From Parafrankia elaeagni (GTDB lineage Bacteria; Actinomycetota; Actinomycetes; Frankiales; Frankiaceae): a DNA stretch of 52,045 bases. The DNA lies in assembly GCF_000374165.1 (NCBI RefSeq), contig NZ_KB893741.1, positions 1 through 52,045 of the forward strand, given 5' to 3'. The translations under genes were made by a program, and so were the position numbers. Shown here piece by piece: positions 25,888 through 34,926 of the stretch. Under the pieces are notes generated by a model. It saw nothing but the letters and a program-made list of their open reading frames with translations, did no database searches and was not told the DNA's origin. The first letter of the stretch is position 1. Each line of letters starts with the position of its first letter.

Positions 25888-28800
25888 GTGAGCGCGGCAT
25901 TCGACGGCAGCGGCTACCGGCGACGGGTCCTGGCTCCGCTGCGCGCCCGGACGCCGGTGGACACCACCGACCCGTTCCTGATCGCGGACCTCGACCCGGC
26001 CCGGGAGGACACCGACTCGGACGTCGCCGCGCGGCTGGCCCGGGTGATGGCCTTCCTGCAGCGCGAGCGCAACTCGGCGAAGTACGCGGCGCTGGCGACG
26101 GAGCTCGTCCGCCGCCGGGCCGAGTGGGAGGCGCCGCTGCTCGACGGCGACACCCGGGCGCACCTGCGCCAGCTGGTGCTCGACGCCCGCCGCAGCGGGG
26201 ATGCGGAGCGGCTCGCCAAGGTCGACGGCTATCTTGTCACGCTGCGTGATCGTTTTGGTGGCATTCCGGAGTCCCGTGTGGCGGGCCTGCGCCGGCTCGC
26301 CGCCGCGGCGGGTGTCACCGGCGCCGAGTTCGACGCCCGTCTCGCCCGCGAGCACATCATCGCCGACGGCGAGGGATCCGGTGTCGCCGCGCTGGCGCCG
26401 GAGGTTCGCAGCCAGATCCGGCAGCGCCTCGAGGACCTGCGCGTCCTGCGCGGCGGAGACCAGGTCGGCACCGCCTCGCTGTGGGACTTCCTGGGCCTGC
26501 CGCCCGACACCGGGCCGGACCGGATCCGGGCCGCCTGGGAGGCGGTGGCCGCGGGCAACGCCCGGCGACCGCACGACCGGGAGAAGACTCTGACGGCGGA
26601 CCTGCTGGCGATGGTGCGCTCCCGGCTCGTCGAGGGCGACCCCGCGGCGTACACCGCCGGCCTGCTGGCGGACGTCGCGGACGAGCTGCGCCCGGTCGTC
26701 GAGGAGCACGTGGTGCTCGACGGCGAGCTGACCGCGGTGGCCTACGAGGGCGCGGTCCGGGCTGCCCTGGCCGCTGGCCGCGGGCTCGGCGCCGAGCAGG
26801 TGAAGACGGTCATCCTCGGCATCGCGCGCGATCTCGGCGCCGCGGTGAGCACCGGGGGCGCCGTCGACTACGTGCTGTGCTCGGGCTGCGGACGTCCCGA
26901 GCCGGTCGGCGGGTCGGCCACCTGCCGCTACTGCGACACCGGGCTCTACACCACCTGCCCCGCGTGCTCGGCGCTCACCGAGGCGGCCGCCGTGACCTGC
27001 CGGCGGTGCGGCCACAGCCTGCGCCAGGTCCGGGCCGCCGGCGACGCGCTGACCGCGGTCCGCCAGGCCCTCGAGGGCGGGCGGCCCCGGGAGGCCCGCG
27101 AGGGCCTGGCCCGTGCCCGCGCGGCGCTCGCGGCGGCCGGGCCGGCCGGGGGCAACAGCGCCCGGGAGTCCGCGGAGGAACTGGAATCACTGGTCCGCGC
27201 CGCCCTCGGCGCCGCCGAGGCGGGCTGGCGCGCCCTTCTCGAGGACCGCGCCACCCTGCGGCCGGACGCCGCCATCGAACGCGCCCGCTGGCTGGTCGCC
27301 CGGGCCGCGGACGTGCCCGGCCCGGACGGCCGCACGCCCGCGGACGTCCTCGGCGAGCTGACCGCGGAGCAGGCGGTGATCCGGCGCCGGGTCGAGGCCG
27401 CTCGCGGGCTGCCCCCGCACCAGCGGGAAGCCGCCCTCGTCGCGGTGCTCGCCACCGCCGTCGACAGCCAGGACGCGCTGCGCGCGCTCGCCGCGGTGCC
27501 ACTCGCACCCCCGGACGACCTCACCGCAGCGGTGGTCGACAACGCGGTCGTCCTGCGGTGGCGGCCGTCCCCGTCCGCCGGGCCGGTCACCTACCGGGTG
27601 GAACGGATCACCGAGCAGCCGGGCTCGGCCCGGGCCGACCGGCGGGCGCTCGGCACGACCGGCGCCACCGAGCTCGCGGACGCCGGTGCGCCGGCCTGGG
27701 CGACGGTCCGGCACGAGGTGACGGCGCTGTCCGGCGACCGGCGGTCCCGACCGGTGACCACCCGGCCGGTCATCGCCGTCCGCGACATCGCGGACCTGCG
27801 CGCCGAGGCGACGCCGACCGGGGTGCGGCTCACCTGGCGGCCCGGCGGGCCCGCCGACACGGTCACCATCGAGCGGATCGTCGACCCGGACTCCGAGGTG
27901 ACCGCCCCGTCGCGGCGTGCCCGCGTCACCGGCGGCAGCTTCCTCGACCCGGACGTGCTGCCCGGGGTGGGCTACCAGTACCGGGCGTTCGTCGAGTACA
28001 CCGACATCGACGGCAACGCCGCCCGGACGGTGGGAGCGCAGGCCGAGTTCGGCGTGCCCTCCCGGCGCCGGCCGGTCACCGATCTGATGACCGGCTCGGA
28101 GGGCGATCAGGTCGCGTTGCGCTGGAACGCCCGGGCCGGGGCGGAGGTGCGGGTCTACGCGGTCCCCGTTCCGGTGGCCGGCCCGGTCACGTTCGCCGGC
28201 GCCGGCATCGGTGTGTCCGGCACATCCGGCACATCCGGCCGGTCCGCCGCGGCGGGGGCGGGTCTGCCGGGCGCGGTCGGCCCCGGCCTTCCCGGAGAGC
28301 CGACGTCCGGGCCGCTCGCCCTGCTGGGACAGGAGGGGACGGAGGTGCCGCTCGCCGCGCTGGTACCGCCGCTGCGGCTGGTCGGCGCCAGCCGCTACGG
28401 CCAGCTGCGGGACGCGGCGGTCCCAGGCAGCTCGGGCCTGCGGGAACTGATCTACACCCCGGTGACGGTCACCGGTGATCTCGGTGTGGTCGGGCGATCG
28501 GTGCGTCACCGGATGCCTGCCCCCGTCACGCCCCCGGCGCCGCGGGCCGCCGATCACGCCGGGCGAGACGCTCCGGCCCCCCTCGGCCGTTCTCCGCTGC
28601 CATCCCTCTCGCCGGGCACGCAGCCGGTGGTGATCGACGTGATGCCGATGCCTCCCGCCGTCCAGCTGGTGGAGACGTCGGTGCCCCTGACGTCCGCGGT
28701 GCCCCTGACGTCCGCGGTGCCTCTGACGTCCGCGGTGCCTGTCGCACCCGCCGTGCCCGCGGTGCCTGTCGCACCCGCCGCACCCGCCGCACCCGCCGCA

Positions 28801-29748
28801 CCCGCTGTGCCTGCCGTGCCTGCGGCGCACGCGCCGATGTCGGGGGTGTCCGATGATCTCGCCGTGGCCGCACCCACGACCGGCGCCTTCTGGCTGCCCA
28901 CCGGCCCACCGATCTCCGGCCTGCCGGTGGCCGGCCGGGCGGCTGGCGGGCATGCACCCGCCGGCCCGCCGCCCGCCTCGCAGCCGGTTACCGGGCCACC
29001 GCCTGCCGGGCAGCTGGCGGCCGGGCGGATGATGGCGAACGCGGGTCCGCCCACCGCCGGGATGCCGGTGCCCGGCCCACTGACGGCCGGAGTCCCGATT
29101 CCGGAACCGCTCGCCGCGGGGCTGCCGGTTCCCGGGGCTGCGACGCCGAACGGCGCCACCGAGCACACCGAGTACACCGAGTACACCGAGCACACCGGGC
29201 CGTACGGTGCGCTCTGGCACGGCGTTCCACCCATGCACGCAATGGCACCTGTGACTCCGATGAATCCGACGGTACCGGGGAGCCCGGACGGCGGGCCGGC
29301 AGTGCCGGGCGCCGCTCCGAACGGCAGGGGCGGCGTCGGCCACGCCGACGGGCCGGAGCCGGCGCTGATGATGGCCGCCGGTTCCGGCGCGGATCAGACG
29401 CCCCTGCCGGCCGCGGCGCCGAACCCGGCCGAGCTGAGCTCGGTGTCGTACACGGTGTCGAAGGCGGGCTGGCGGCGCCGGACGCTGCGGGTCCAGGTAC
29501 GGTCCACCGGGCCGACCCCACGGCTCGTGCTGGTGGCCCGGCCCGGCGAGGAACCACCCTCGACGCCGGCCGAGGGCCAGCCGCTCACCGAGCTGCAGCC
29601 TGCCGGGTACGCCGGGTCCTGGACCATGGAGGTCACCCTCGAGGGCGCGCAGCTGCCGTGGGGGGTGCGCCTTCTTCCGGTGGTGACGCCGGACGGGCCC
29701 GCCCTGTGGGTGGATCATCCCGAGGACAGTCAGCTCGTCATTCGCTGA
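25888..29748 (+). CDS. Large J-like/double zinc ribbon/fibronectin III protein
   Basis: A 1286-residue protein from the GTG at 25888 (GGTGGAG upstream). Residues 1-190 are helical and of unknown family. Residues about 197-255 resemble a J domain in helix order (WDFLGLPPDTGPDRIRAAWE, ending near EGDPAAYTAG) but the HPD signature is absent; RPHD occurs in that loop. Residues about 331-376 hold four CxxC pairs (CSGC, CRYC, CPAC, CRRC), a double zinc ribbon. A helical spacer follows, then two or three fibronectin III-like domains (about 541-628, 633-720 and possibly 728 onward). Next is a Pro/Ala/Val-rich disordered region of about 350 residues with short repeats. A conserved-looking C-terminal beta domain of about 100 residues starts near LSSVSYTVSKAGWRRRTL. 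No signal peptide or transmembrane helix is seen. The context suggests a client-binding co-chaperone for the upstream Hsp70; this is inference. Confidence 0.82.
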   Translation: MSAAFDGSGYRRRVLAPLRARTPVDTTDPFLIADLDPAREDTDSDVAARLARVMAFLQRERNSAKYAALATELVRRRAEWEAPLLDGDTRAHLRQLVLDARRSGDAERLAKVDGYLVTLRDRFGGIPESRVAGLRRLAAAAGVTGAEFDARLAREHIIADGEGSGVAALAPEVRSQIRQRLEDLRVLRGGDQVGTASLWDFLGLPPDTGPDRIRAAWEAVAAGNARRPHDREKTLTADLLAMVRSRLVEGDPAAYTAGLLADVADELRPVVEEHVVLDGELTAVAYEGAVRAALAAGRGLGAEQVKTVILGIARDLGAAVSTGGAVDYVLCSGCGRPEPVGGSATCRYCDTGLYTTCPACSALTEAAAVTCRRCGHSLRQVRAAGDALTAVRQALEGGRPREAREGLARARAALAAAGPAGGNSARESAEELESLVRAALGAAEAGWRALLEDRATLRPDAAIERARWLVARAADVPGPDGRTPADVLGELTAEQAVIRRRVEAARGLPPHQREAALVAVLATAVDSQDALRALAAVPLAPPDDLTAAVVDNAVVLRWRPSPSAGPVTYRVERITEQPGSARADRRALGTTGATELADAGAPAWATVRHEVTALSGDRRSRPVTTRPVIAVRDIADLRAEATPTGVRLTWRPGGPADTVTIERIVDPDSEVTAPSRRARVTGGSFLDPDVLPGVGYQYRAFVEYTDIDGNAARTVGAQAEFGVPSRRRPVTDLMTGSEGDQVALRWNARAGAEVRVYAVPVPVAGPVTFAGAGIGVSGTSGTSGRSAAAGAGLPGAVGPGLPGEPTSGPLALLGQEGTEVPLAALVPPLRLVGASRYGQLRDAAVPGSSGLRELIYTPVTVTGDLGVVGRSVRHRMPAPVTPPAPRAADHAGRDAPAPLGRSPLPSLSPGTQPVVIDVMPMPPAVQLVETSVPLTSAVPLTSAVPLTSAVPVAPAVPAVPVAPAAPAAPAAPAVPAVPAAHAPMSGVSDDLAVAAPTTGAFWLPTGPPISGLPVAGRAAGGHAPAGPPPASQPVTGPPPAGQLAAGRMMANAGPPTAGMPVPGPLTAGVPIPEPLAAGLPVPGAATPNGATEHTEYTEYTEHTGPYGALWHGVPPMHAMAPVTPMNPTVPGSPDGGPAVPGAAPNGRGGVGHADGPEPALMMAAGSGADQTPLPAAAPNPAELSSVSYTVSKAGWRRRTLRVQVRSTGPTPRLVLVARPGEEPPSTPAEGQPLTELQPAGYAGSWTMEVTLEGAQLPWGVRLLPVVTPDGPALWVDHPEDSQLVIR
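28681..28734 (+). repeat. Three in-frame 18-bp repeats (VPLTSA)
   Basis: Near-identical units GTGCCCCTGACGTCCGCG at 28681, 28699 and 28717 within the disordered region of the J-like/zinc ribbon protein. They are followed by degenerate Val/Ala/Pro repeats to about 28830 and a 9-bp TEY/TEH-type repeat near 29158-29197. Confidence 0.85.
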
Positions 29749-30217
29749 GGCCCGTCCGAATCGCGCGGAGACCTCCGCCGCCTGACCGATGACGCTTCGC
29801 GGAGAACCGCGAAGAAATTCGCCGTAGCGAAGCCGATGTGGTCTGGATCGCCTGGACAACACGGTTCGTTGTGTATCCGTTACTTAAGCGCGCCGCTTCT
29901 GGGTGCTAGTTGATCGCCGATTTTCCCGCTACCACTCCGCATATTTCCCGGTAGTACTGCCCCCGTTCGGGTTGGTCCCTTACGATGAGTCCGTTCAGTC
30001 GTGTGCAGTTTGGTCGGATTCTTCTGAGGTCCGGCCGGCGAACCGGAGAATCCGTCGGACGCCGTCGGCTCTGGCACCGCAGCGGCGCGCTGGGTCACAC
30101 CACGGTGGTGGCGACCCGGAGGGGACGAGCCGCGGGGAGGCACCACGAGTCCTCCCGCGTGTGCCGGTCGTGTGTCCGCCGATGATCCGCGCCACAACCG
30201 AAAGGCGGCCCGCGAGC
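29749..30217. other. 469-bp intergenic region before the GH26 gene
   Basis: No gene is recognised. It starts with a hairpin (separate entry). The stretch about 29815-30000 is less GC-rich than its surroundings (for example TTGTGTATCCGTTACTTAAG at 29868-29887) and is the likely promoter region of the GH26 gene. I could not assign a -10/-35 pair with confidence. Confidence 0.5.
29795..29814 (+). terminator. Hairpin after the J-like/zinc ribbon gene
   Basis: Perfect 8-bp stem CTTCGCGG with loop AGAA and complementary arm CCGCGAAG, 47 bases after the stop codon. It is followed by AAATTCGCC, not a true T-run. It is a probable transcription end separating the chaperone genes from the GH26 gene. 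Confidence 0.5.
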
Positions 30218-31942
30218 ATGGCCTCGACACTCGGCGGCCGACCGACCCCTCGGGTCGACCGCCTATCCCGCGCTGGTCTCCGCCGGCGCTTCGCTGTCTG
30301 TCCTTCCTCCCGCACGTCCGGCCAGCGCATGTCCGGCCAGCGCACGTCCGGTCAGTTCGGGCGCAGGCGTGGCCGCCGGGTCGGCCGCGGGCCCCGGCTG
30401 GGCCTCGCCGCCGCGTTCGCCATCCTGCTGTCGCTGGAGCTGGTGTCTCCCGCGGGCGCCGTGGCTGCCGGCGTGACGCCGACCCCGTCCCGTTCCCCGG
30501 CCGGCGGCGCTGGCCCGGGTGACCCGCAGAGCCCTGCCGATCCAGGAGCCGGTCAGCAGGTTCCCGTCGCCGGCCTGACATCCGGCCCGGCCGCGACCGG
30601 GCGGGCGACTCTGACGGTCGTGCTGTTCGACGGCGACATCGTGCTTGTGGGCGGCCGTGGTTTCAGTGCCGACGGCGATGTGACCGTGACCGCGGCCACC
30701 ACCGATCTCGGTGGTTCGGCAACGGCCCGTGCCGGCGCGGACGGTCGGTTCATCCTCGGTTTCCAGGTGCCCGCCGGGTTCGCCGGCCGGGTGACGGTCA
30801 CCGCGCGGCAGGGCTCGCTGGAAGCCAGCGGATCGCTCGACGTCGTCGCCACCGAGGCCGCGGCCCCGGAAGCCACCCTCACCGAGGATGCCCCGGAGAA
30901 CCCGGCCCCGGAGGACCGGGACCGGGTTGTCTCCGCTCCGACCTCCTCGGCGCCGTCCACTTCCGCGCCGGCGGCCACCGGCGCTCCGGCCCCGGCGCCT
31001 GCGCCCAGCCCGGCCACGCAGCCGGCCCCCGCCGGTTCCGGCGGCGGTACCGGCGGGGCGCACTCGGGCCTGCCGTGGATGTCGGGCGTCTACCCCTCGC
31101 ACGTCCTGTCGCAGGTCCTGTCGTTCGGCAACTGGCGCGGCCGGCCGAACGACGTCGCGCACGTGTTCACCGTGCGGACCAAGGGCTGGTCTGCGATGGT
31201 CGAGCCGCGCTGGCCGCTGGACCTGTACAAGGGCTTCCAGGGCAAGCTGGTGATCAGCCAGCCGACCTACCCGAAGGGCCAGGGCAACAACGCGGCCTGC
31301 GCCCGCGGTGAGTACGACGAGCACTGGAAGAAGTTCGGCACCTTCCTGAAGAACAACGGCCGTGCCGACTCGATCGTGCGTATCGGCTGGGAGTTCAACG
31401 GGACGTTCATGTACTGGCATTCGGACGCGGCCGGGACGCAGTTCCGGGACTGTTTCCGCAGGATCTCCACGGCCATCCGGTCGACTGATCCGGAAGTGAA
31501 GATCGACTGGACGTTCAACGCGCACGCCTCGCCGGTGCCGAACGGTGGATCGCCGTGGGCGGCCTACCCCGGGGACGAGTACGTGGACTACGTGGGTATT
31601 GACTCCTACGACTGGTACCCGGCGTCCCGGAACGAGGCCGAGTGGAACCGCCAGTGCGACAACCCGAACGGTCTGTGCTACCTCCTGGACTTCGCCCGCC
31701 AGCACGGCAAGAAGGTCGGCGTGGGTGAGTGGGGTGTGGCTTCCTGCAGCCGAGGCGGCGGGGGTGACAACCCCTTCTACATCCAGAAGATGTACGACAC
31801 GTTCATGGAGTACAAGGACGTGATGGCGTACGAGGCGTACTTCCACGACGCCGCGCCCGGGAACGTCTGCTCGACCATTCAGAACGGCGGCCAGAACCCG
31901 AAGGCCTCCGCCACCTACAAGCGGCTGTTCGGAAGGGCCTGA
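30218..31942 (+). CDS. Secreted glycoside hydrolase family 26-like protein (beta-mannanase type)
   Basis: A 574-residue exported protein from the ATG at 30218 (AAAGGCGG upstream). A basic N-terminus of about 60 residues with three SGQR-like repeats leads to a hydrophobic segment GLAAAFAILLSLELVSPAGA, a long signal peptide or anchor. A beta-sandwich-like region (about residues 125-215) and a Pro/Ala/Ser linker precede the catalytic domain from about residue 290. The domain begins LPWMSGVYPSHV. The acid/base is probably E392 (RIGWEFNG) and the nucleophile E504 (GVGEWGV), the GH26 pattern. The substrate could be mannan, another beta-glycan or the cell's own exopolysaccharide. It sits between the chaperone triad and the nucleoside-metabolite operon without obvious functional link. 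Confidence 0.88.
   Translation: MASTLGGRPTPRVDRLSRAGLRRRFAVCPSSRTSGQRMSGQRTSGQFGRRRGRRVGRGPRLGLAAAFAILLSLELVSPAGAVAAGVTPTPSRSPAGGAGPGDPQSPADPGAGQQVPVAGLTSGPAATGRATLTVVLFDGDIVLVGGRGFSADGDVTVTAATTDLGGSATARAGADGRFILGFQVPAGFAGRVTVTARQGSLEASGSLDVVATEAAAPEATLTEDAPENPAPEDRDRVVSAPTSSAPSTSAPAATGAPAPAPAPSPATQPAPAGSGGGTGGAHSGLPWMSGVYPSHVLSQVLSFGNWRGRPNDVAHVFTVRTKGWSAMVEPRWPLDLYKGFQGKLVISQPTYPKGQGNNAACARGEYDEHWKKFGTFLKNNGRADSIVRIGWEFNGTFMYWHSDAAGTQFRDCFRRISTAIRSTDPEVKIDWTFNAHASPVPNGGSPWAAYPGDEYVDYVGIDSYDWYPASRNEAEWNRQCDNPNGLCYLLDFARQHGKKVGVGEWGVASCSRGGGGDNPFYIQKMYDTFMEYKDVMAYEAYFHDAAPGNVCSTIQNGGQNPKASATYKRLFGRA
30311..30355 (+). repeat. Three in-frame 15-bp repeats near the N-terminus of the GH26 protein
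   Basis: Units CGCACGTCCGGCCAG, CGCATGTCCGGCCAG and CGCACGTCCGGTCAG at 30311, 30326 and 30341 encode RTSGQ/RMSGQ repeats in the basic segment before the signal helix. Confidence 0.85.
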
Positions 31943-31978
31943 CACCGCTTCGCAGAGTAATCGACCAGTTCCTGGCAC

Positions 31979-32012
31979 GGGTCGGCGTCCCCAGCGACAG
32001 GGACGCCGGCCC
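31979..32012 (+). terminator. Hairpin terminator after the GH26 gene
   Basis: GGGTCGGCGTCCC at 31979-31991 pairs with GGGACGCCGGCCC at 32000-32012 (one G-T pair) around an 8-base loop, followed by GTTTG. It lies 37 bases after the GH26 stop. Confidence 0.75.
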
Positions 32013-32239
32013 GTTTGCGTGTCGACAACTGTTGTGCATCCAGGTGTCGTGCGGTGTTTCGTCCCGGATCCCCGAAGGGGCGGGGTACCGTCTGCGACGG
32101 GCCCTCTGTCCCGCGCTGACCGCCCTGCGACCCGCGCGGCTCTGCGGGTTGGGTGAGGGATACGGCCTGGCCGTTCCCGATTCCGTGGATCGTCGTGCAC
32201 CGCCCCCGCTGCCGGAACGTCCTGACAGGAGCGAGCCGC

Positions 32240-33433
32240 TTGCGTCATTTCAGTTTCCTGGACGACGCCAGCGCGGGTGCGCTGTTCCACCGTGCTCCCC
32301 GGGAGATCGTCCCGACCGACGACCGGCGGCTGGTGGCCACGGCGCTGGGTGCCACCCTGTACGCCCCCGGCACCAGGCCACGCCTGGCCAGGGACGTCCG
32401 GCGGCAGGTGGCGGCAGGTGTGACGTCGATGGTCCTCTGCCTGGAGGACGCCATCGCCGACCACGAGGTGCTCGGCGCGGAGTCGAACGTCGTGGCCGCC
32501 CTGGACGATCTCGGTGCGGATCCCCCGCGCTGCGGAGCCGGCCCGCCGATGTTGTTCGTCCGAGTACGTGCCGTGGAACAGATAATGACGCTGCTGGGCC
32601 GCCTGAGCCGCCCGGCGCGCGCCCTCATCGCCGGATTCGTGCTGCCGAAGTTCGGCATCGAGAACGGCGGCCCGGGTCTCGCCGCGGTGCTGCGCGGATC
32701 GGAGGTGCTGGGCCGTCCGCTGTGGGCCATGCCGGTGCTGGAAAGCCCGGCGGTCATCTTTCGTGAAACGCGGGTCGACGAACTGGGCGGTGTGCGTCGG
32801 CTGATGGACGAGTACACCGACAACGTCCTTGCCGTGCGGCTGGGGGCGACGGACCTCTCCGGTCTCTTCGGGCTGCGCCGGGACCGGGATCTCACCATTT
32901 ACGACATCGCGGTGGTCCGGGACTGCATCGCCGACATCGTGAACATCTGCGCCCGCGGTGGTGACCATGTGGTCACAGGTCCGGTGTGGGAGTACTTCGC
33001 GCAACCGGAGCGATTGTTCGTCAGCGCGCTGAGGGTCACGCCGTTCGAGGAGGCCGACCTGGTCCACGGCAGCGAGCAGGGAGCCCGGATCCGGTCCGAG
33101 CTGGTATCCGCCGACTTCGACCGGCTCATCCGGGAGGTCGTGCTCGACAAGGCCAACGGCCTCATCGGCAAGACGGTGATCCATCCCACCCATGTGCCGG
33201 CCGTGCACGCGCTGCACGTCGTCACCCAGGAGGAGTACGAGGATGCGGAGGTGATCCTTGCCGGTGACACGGGCGGGGTACGGGCGAGCAGCTACGAGAA
33301 CAAGATGAACGAGCTTCGTCCGCACCGGCTGTGGGCCGAGGCGGTGCAGCGGCGGGCACAGGCGTTCGGCGTGCTGCGCGAGGGCCTCACGTTCGTCGAC
33401 GTGCTGGCCGCGACCCAGGACGCGCTCCGATGA
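32240..33433 (+). CDS. HpcH/HpaI (CitE-like) lyase of the Ter-associated biosynthetic operon
   Basis: A 397-residue CitE/HpcH-type TIM-barrel protein. The start is the TTG at 32240, with AGGAG eight bases upstream, giving MRHFSFLDDASAGALFHRAP; the upstream in-frame GTG at 32153 has no such support. Metal and substrate residues are visible in MVLCLEDAIADHE and PVLESPAVIF, and GKTVIHPTHVPAVHALHVV resembles the CitE C-terminal signature. It probably cleaves or forms a C-C bond on a CoA-like or keto-acid substrate. The stop overlaps the next ATG by 4 bp. Families in this operon are known from Ter-linked clusters predicted to produce a nucleoside-like metabolite (Anantharaman, Iyer and Aravind, 2012). 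Confidence 0.92.
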   Translation: MRHFSFLDDASAGALFHRAPREIVPTDDRRLVATALGATLYAPGTRPRLARDVRRQVAAGVTSMVLCLEDAIADHEVLGAESNVVAALDDLGADPPRCGAGPPMLFVRVRAVEQIMTLLGRLSRPARALIAGFVLPKFGIENGGPGLAAVLRGSEVLGRPLWAMPVLESPAVIFRETRVDELGGVRRLMDEYTDNVLAVRLGATDLSGLFGLRRDRDLTIYDIAVVRDCIADIVNICARGGDHVVTGPVWEYFAQPERLFVSALRVTPFEEADLVHGSEQGARIRSELVSADFDRLIREVVLDKANGLIGKTVIHPTHVPAVHALHVVTQEEYEDAEVILAGDTGGVRASSYENKMNELRPHRLWAEAVQRRAQAFGVLREGLTFVDVLAATQDALR

Positions 33434-34926
33434 CCGCGCTGGTCCCCGGCGGGCTGGTCCCCGGCGGGCTGGTCCCTGGTGGGCTGGCACCCGGCGAGCT
33501 GGCTCCGCCTGGCCCGCCGGCGAGCCGGCCGTCCGGTCCGGACTGGCTGTGGGAGGCGCTCGGGCTGCGGATCGAGGTCCGTCAGGACGGGGAGCAGGAG
33601 CCACCGCAGGAGCACCACGGGGAGGAACTGCGGGAGCTGGTGGGGCTCGCCCTGCGGCGCAACCCGCGGCGGGCCCACCTGTTGGTCAGCCGGGTCCTCG
33701 GCAAGCACCTGCCGGTGCCGCCGGCCGTCGCGCTCGACGCGGGCGCCCGGCTGGCCGACCTGGTCCGGGCCCTGCCCGAGCCGGGCCGCGGGCCCGGTCC
33801 GGCGTCGACAGCGGCGTCGACAGCGGCGCCGGCGCCGGTGGTCATCGGCTACTGCGAGACCGCGACGGCGCTGGGCCACGCGGTCGCCGACGGCCTGCCG
33901 AACAGCCACTACCTGCACACGACCCGCCGGGCCGTCCCGGGCACGACCCCGCTGCTGGAGTTCGTCGAGTCGCACTCGCACGCCACCCACCACTGGCTCA
34001 TGCCGGAGGACCCCGGCGTGCTCGCCGCGCCGGGTCGGCTGGTACTCGTCGACGACGAGCTGTCGACCGGGCGCACGGCCCTGGGGACCATCCGCATCCT
34101 GCACGCGTTCGCCCCCCGGACGGACTATGCCGTCGCCGCGCTCGTCGATGCCCGGCCCCCCGCCGCGCGGGCCGCGTTCGCGGCCCTCGCCGCCGAGCTG
34201 GGCGTGCGCCTGGACGTCGTCTCACTGGTCGCGGCCACGGTCTCCGTGCCCGAGGACGTCACCGAGCGCGCCAGCGCCATCCGCGGCTCGTACGCCGCGC
34301 TCGCCCCCGCGCCCGGCCCGGTGGCCGCCGCCGGCGGCCCGTCTCCGGAGGGCGCGGTGGCGGCGGTCCCGCCAGCCGCAACGGTGACCCGGGTGGCGGT
34401 GTCCTGGCCGGCCGGGCTGCCGGACGGGGCGCGGCACGGCTGGTCGCCGGCCGTCCGCGAGCGCCTGACCGAGGCACTTCCCGCCGCCGCCCGGGACATC
34501 CTGACCGCCCTGCGGTCAGCGCACGGAGACGGGGCGGCCCGCGGTGGCGACATCCTGGTCCTGGGCACCGAGGAGCTGATGTACGTGCCGATGCGGCTGG
34601 CGCACGGTCTCGCCGAACTGACGGAACGGCATGTCGTCTACCAGTCGACGACCCGGTCGCCGGTGCACCCGCTGGACGTCGACGGCTACGCCATCCGGTC
34701 GTCGCTCACCTTCCCCGCGCCGGACGATCCGGGGCGGGTCAGCCATGTCTACAACGTCGGGCCGGGCCGCTACGACGACATCGTGGTCGTCGTCGACTCG
34801 GGTATGGACGGCCGCGGCCCCGTCCCCGGTGGGCCTGCCCTGGACGGGCTGCTCGCCGAGCTGGCGGCCTGCGCGCCGGTGACCGTCGTGACGCTGCCCT
34901 GCTACGTCCCGGAGCGTGTGGCATGA
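33430..34926 (+). CDS. Phosphoribosyltransferase with C-terminal TRSP domain
   Basis: A 498-residue protein from the ATG at 33430, overlapping the lyase stop by 4 bp. The N-terminus is a Gly/Leu/Val/Pro repeat tail (residues 4-23). The PRTase domain has the PRPP-binding signature VLVDDELSTGRTALG, with the acidic pair at D208 and D209. The C-terminal third carries the motif TRSP at 408-411, the hallmark of the TRSP domain found after PRTase_2-type domains in Ter-linked operons. It is expected to attach or remove a ribose-5-phosphate on a base-like substrate; the substrate is unknown. Overlapping neighbours on both sides imply stoichiometric production with the lyase and StiP-like protein. Confidence 0.93.
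   Translation: MTALVPGGLVPGGLVPGGLAPGELAPPGPPASRPSGPDWLWEALGLRIEVRQDGEQEPPQEHHGEELRELVGLALRRNPRRAHLLVSRVLGKHLPVPPAVALDAGARLADLVRALPEPGRGPGPASTAASTAAPAPVVIGYCETATALGHAVADGLPNSHYLHTTRRAVPGTTPLLEFVESHSHATHHWLMPEDPGVLAAPGRLVLVDDELSTGRTALGTIRILHAFAPRTDYAVAALVDARPPAARAAFAALAAELGVRLDVVSLVAATVSVPEDVTERASAIRGSYAALAPAPGPVAAAGGPSPEGAVAAVPPAATVTRVAVSWPAGLPDGARHGWSPAVRERLTEALPAAARDILTALRSAHGDGAARGGDILVLGTEELMYVPMRLAHGLAELTERHVVYQSTTRSPVHPLDVDGYAIRSSLTFPAPDDPGRVSHVYNVGPGRYDDIVVVVDSGMDGRGPVPGGPALDGLLAELAACAPVTVVTLPCYVPERVA
33439..33498 (+). repeat. 15-bp in-frame repeats at the PRTase N-terminus
   Basis: CTGGTCCCCGGCGGG occurs at 33439 and 33454, then with small changes at 33469 and more at 33484. It encodes LVPGG-type pentapeptides directly after the start codon. 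Confidence 0.88.

Noticed and set aside
27187-29862. An 891-codon minus-strand open frame opposite the J-like/zinc ribbon gene
   Set aside because: Low-complexity antisense shadow; the plus frame has CxxC pairs, FN3-like patterns and a good start.
30263-33604. A 1113-codon minus-strand open frame opposite the GH26 and lyase genes
   Set aside because: It runs across two well-supported plus-strand genes and their terminator; there is no domain or ribosome binding site evidence.
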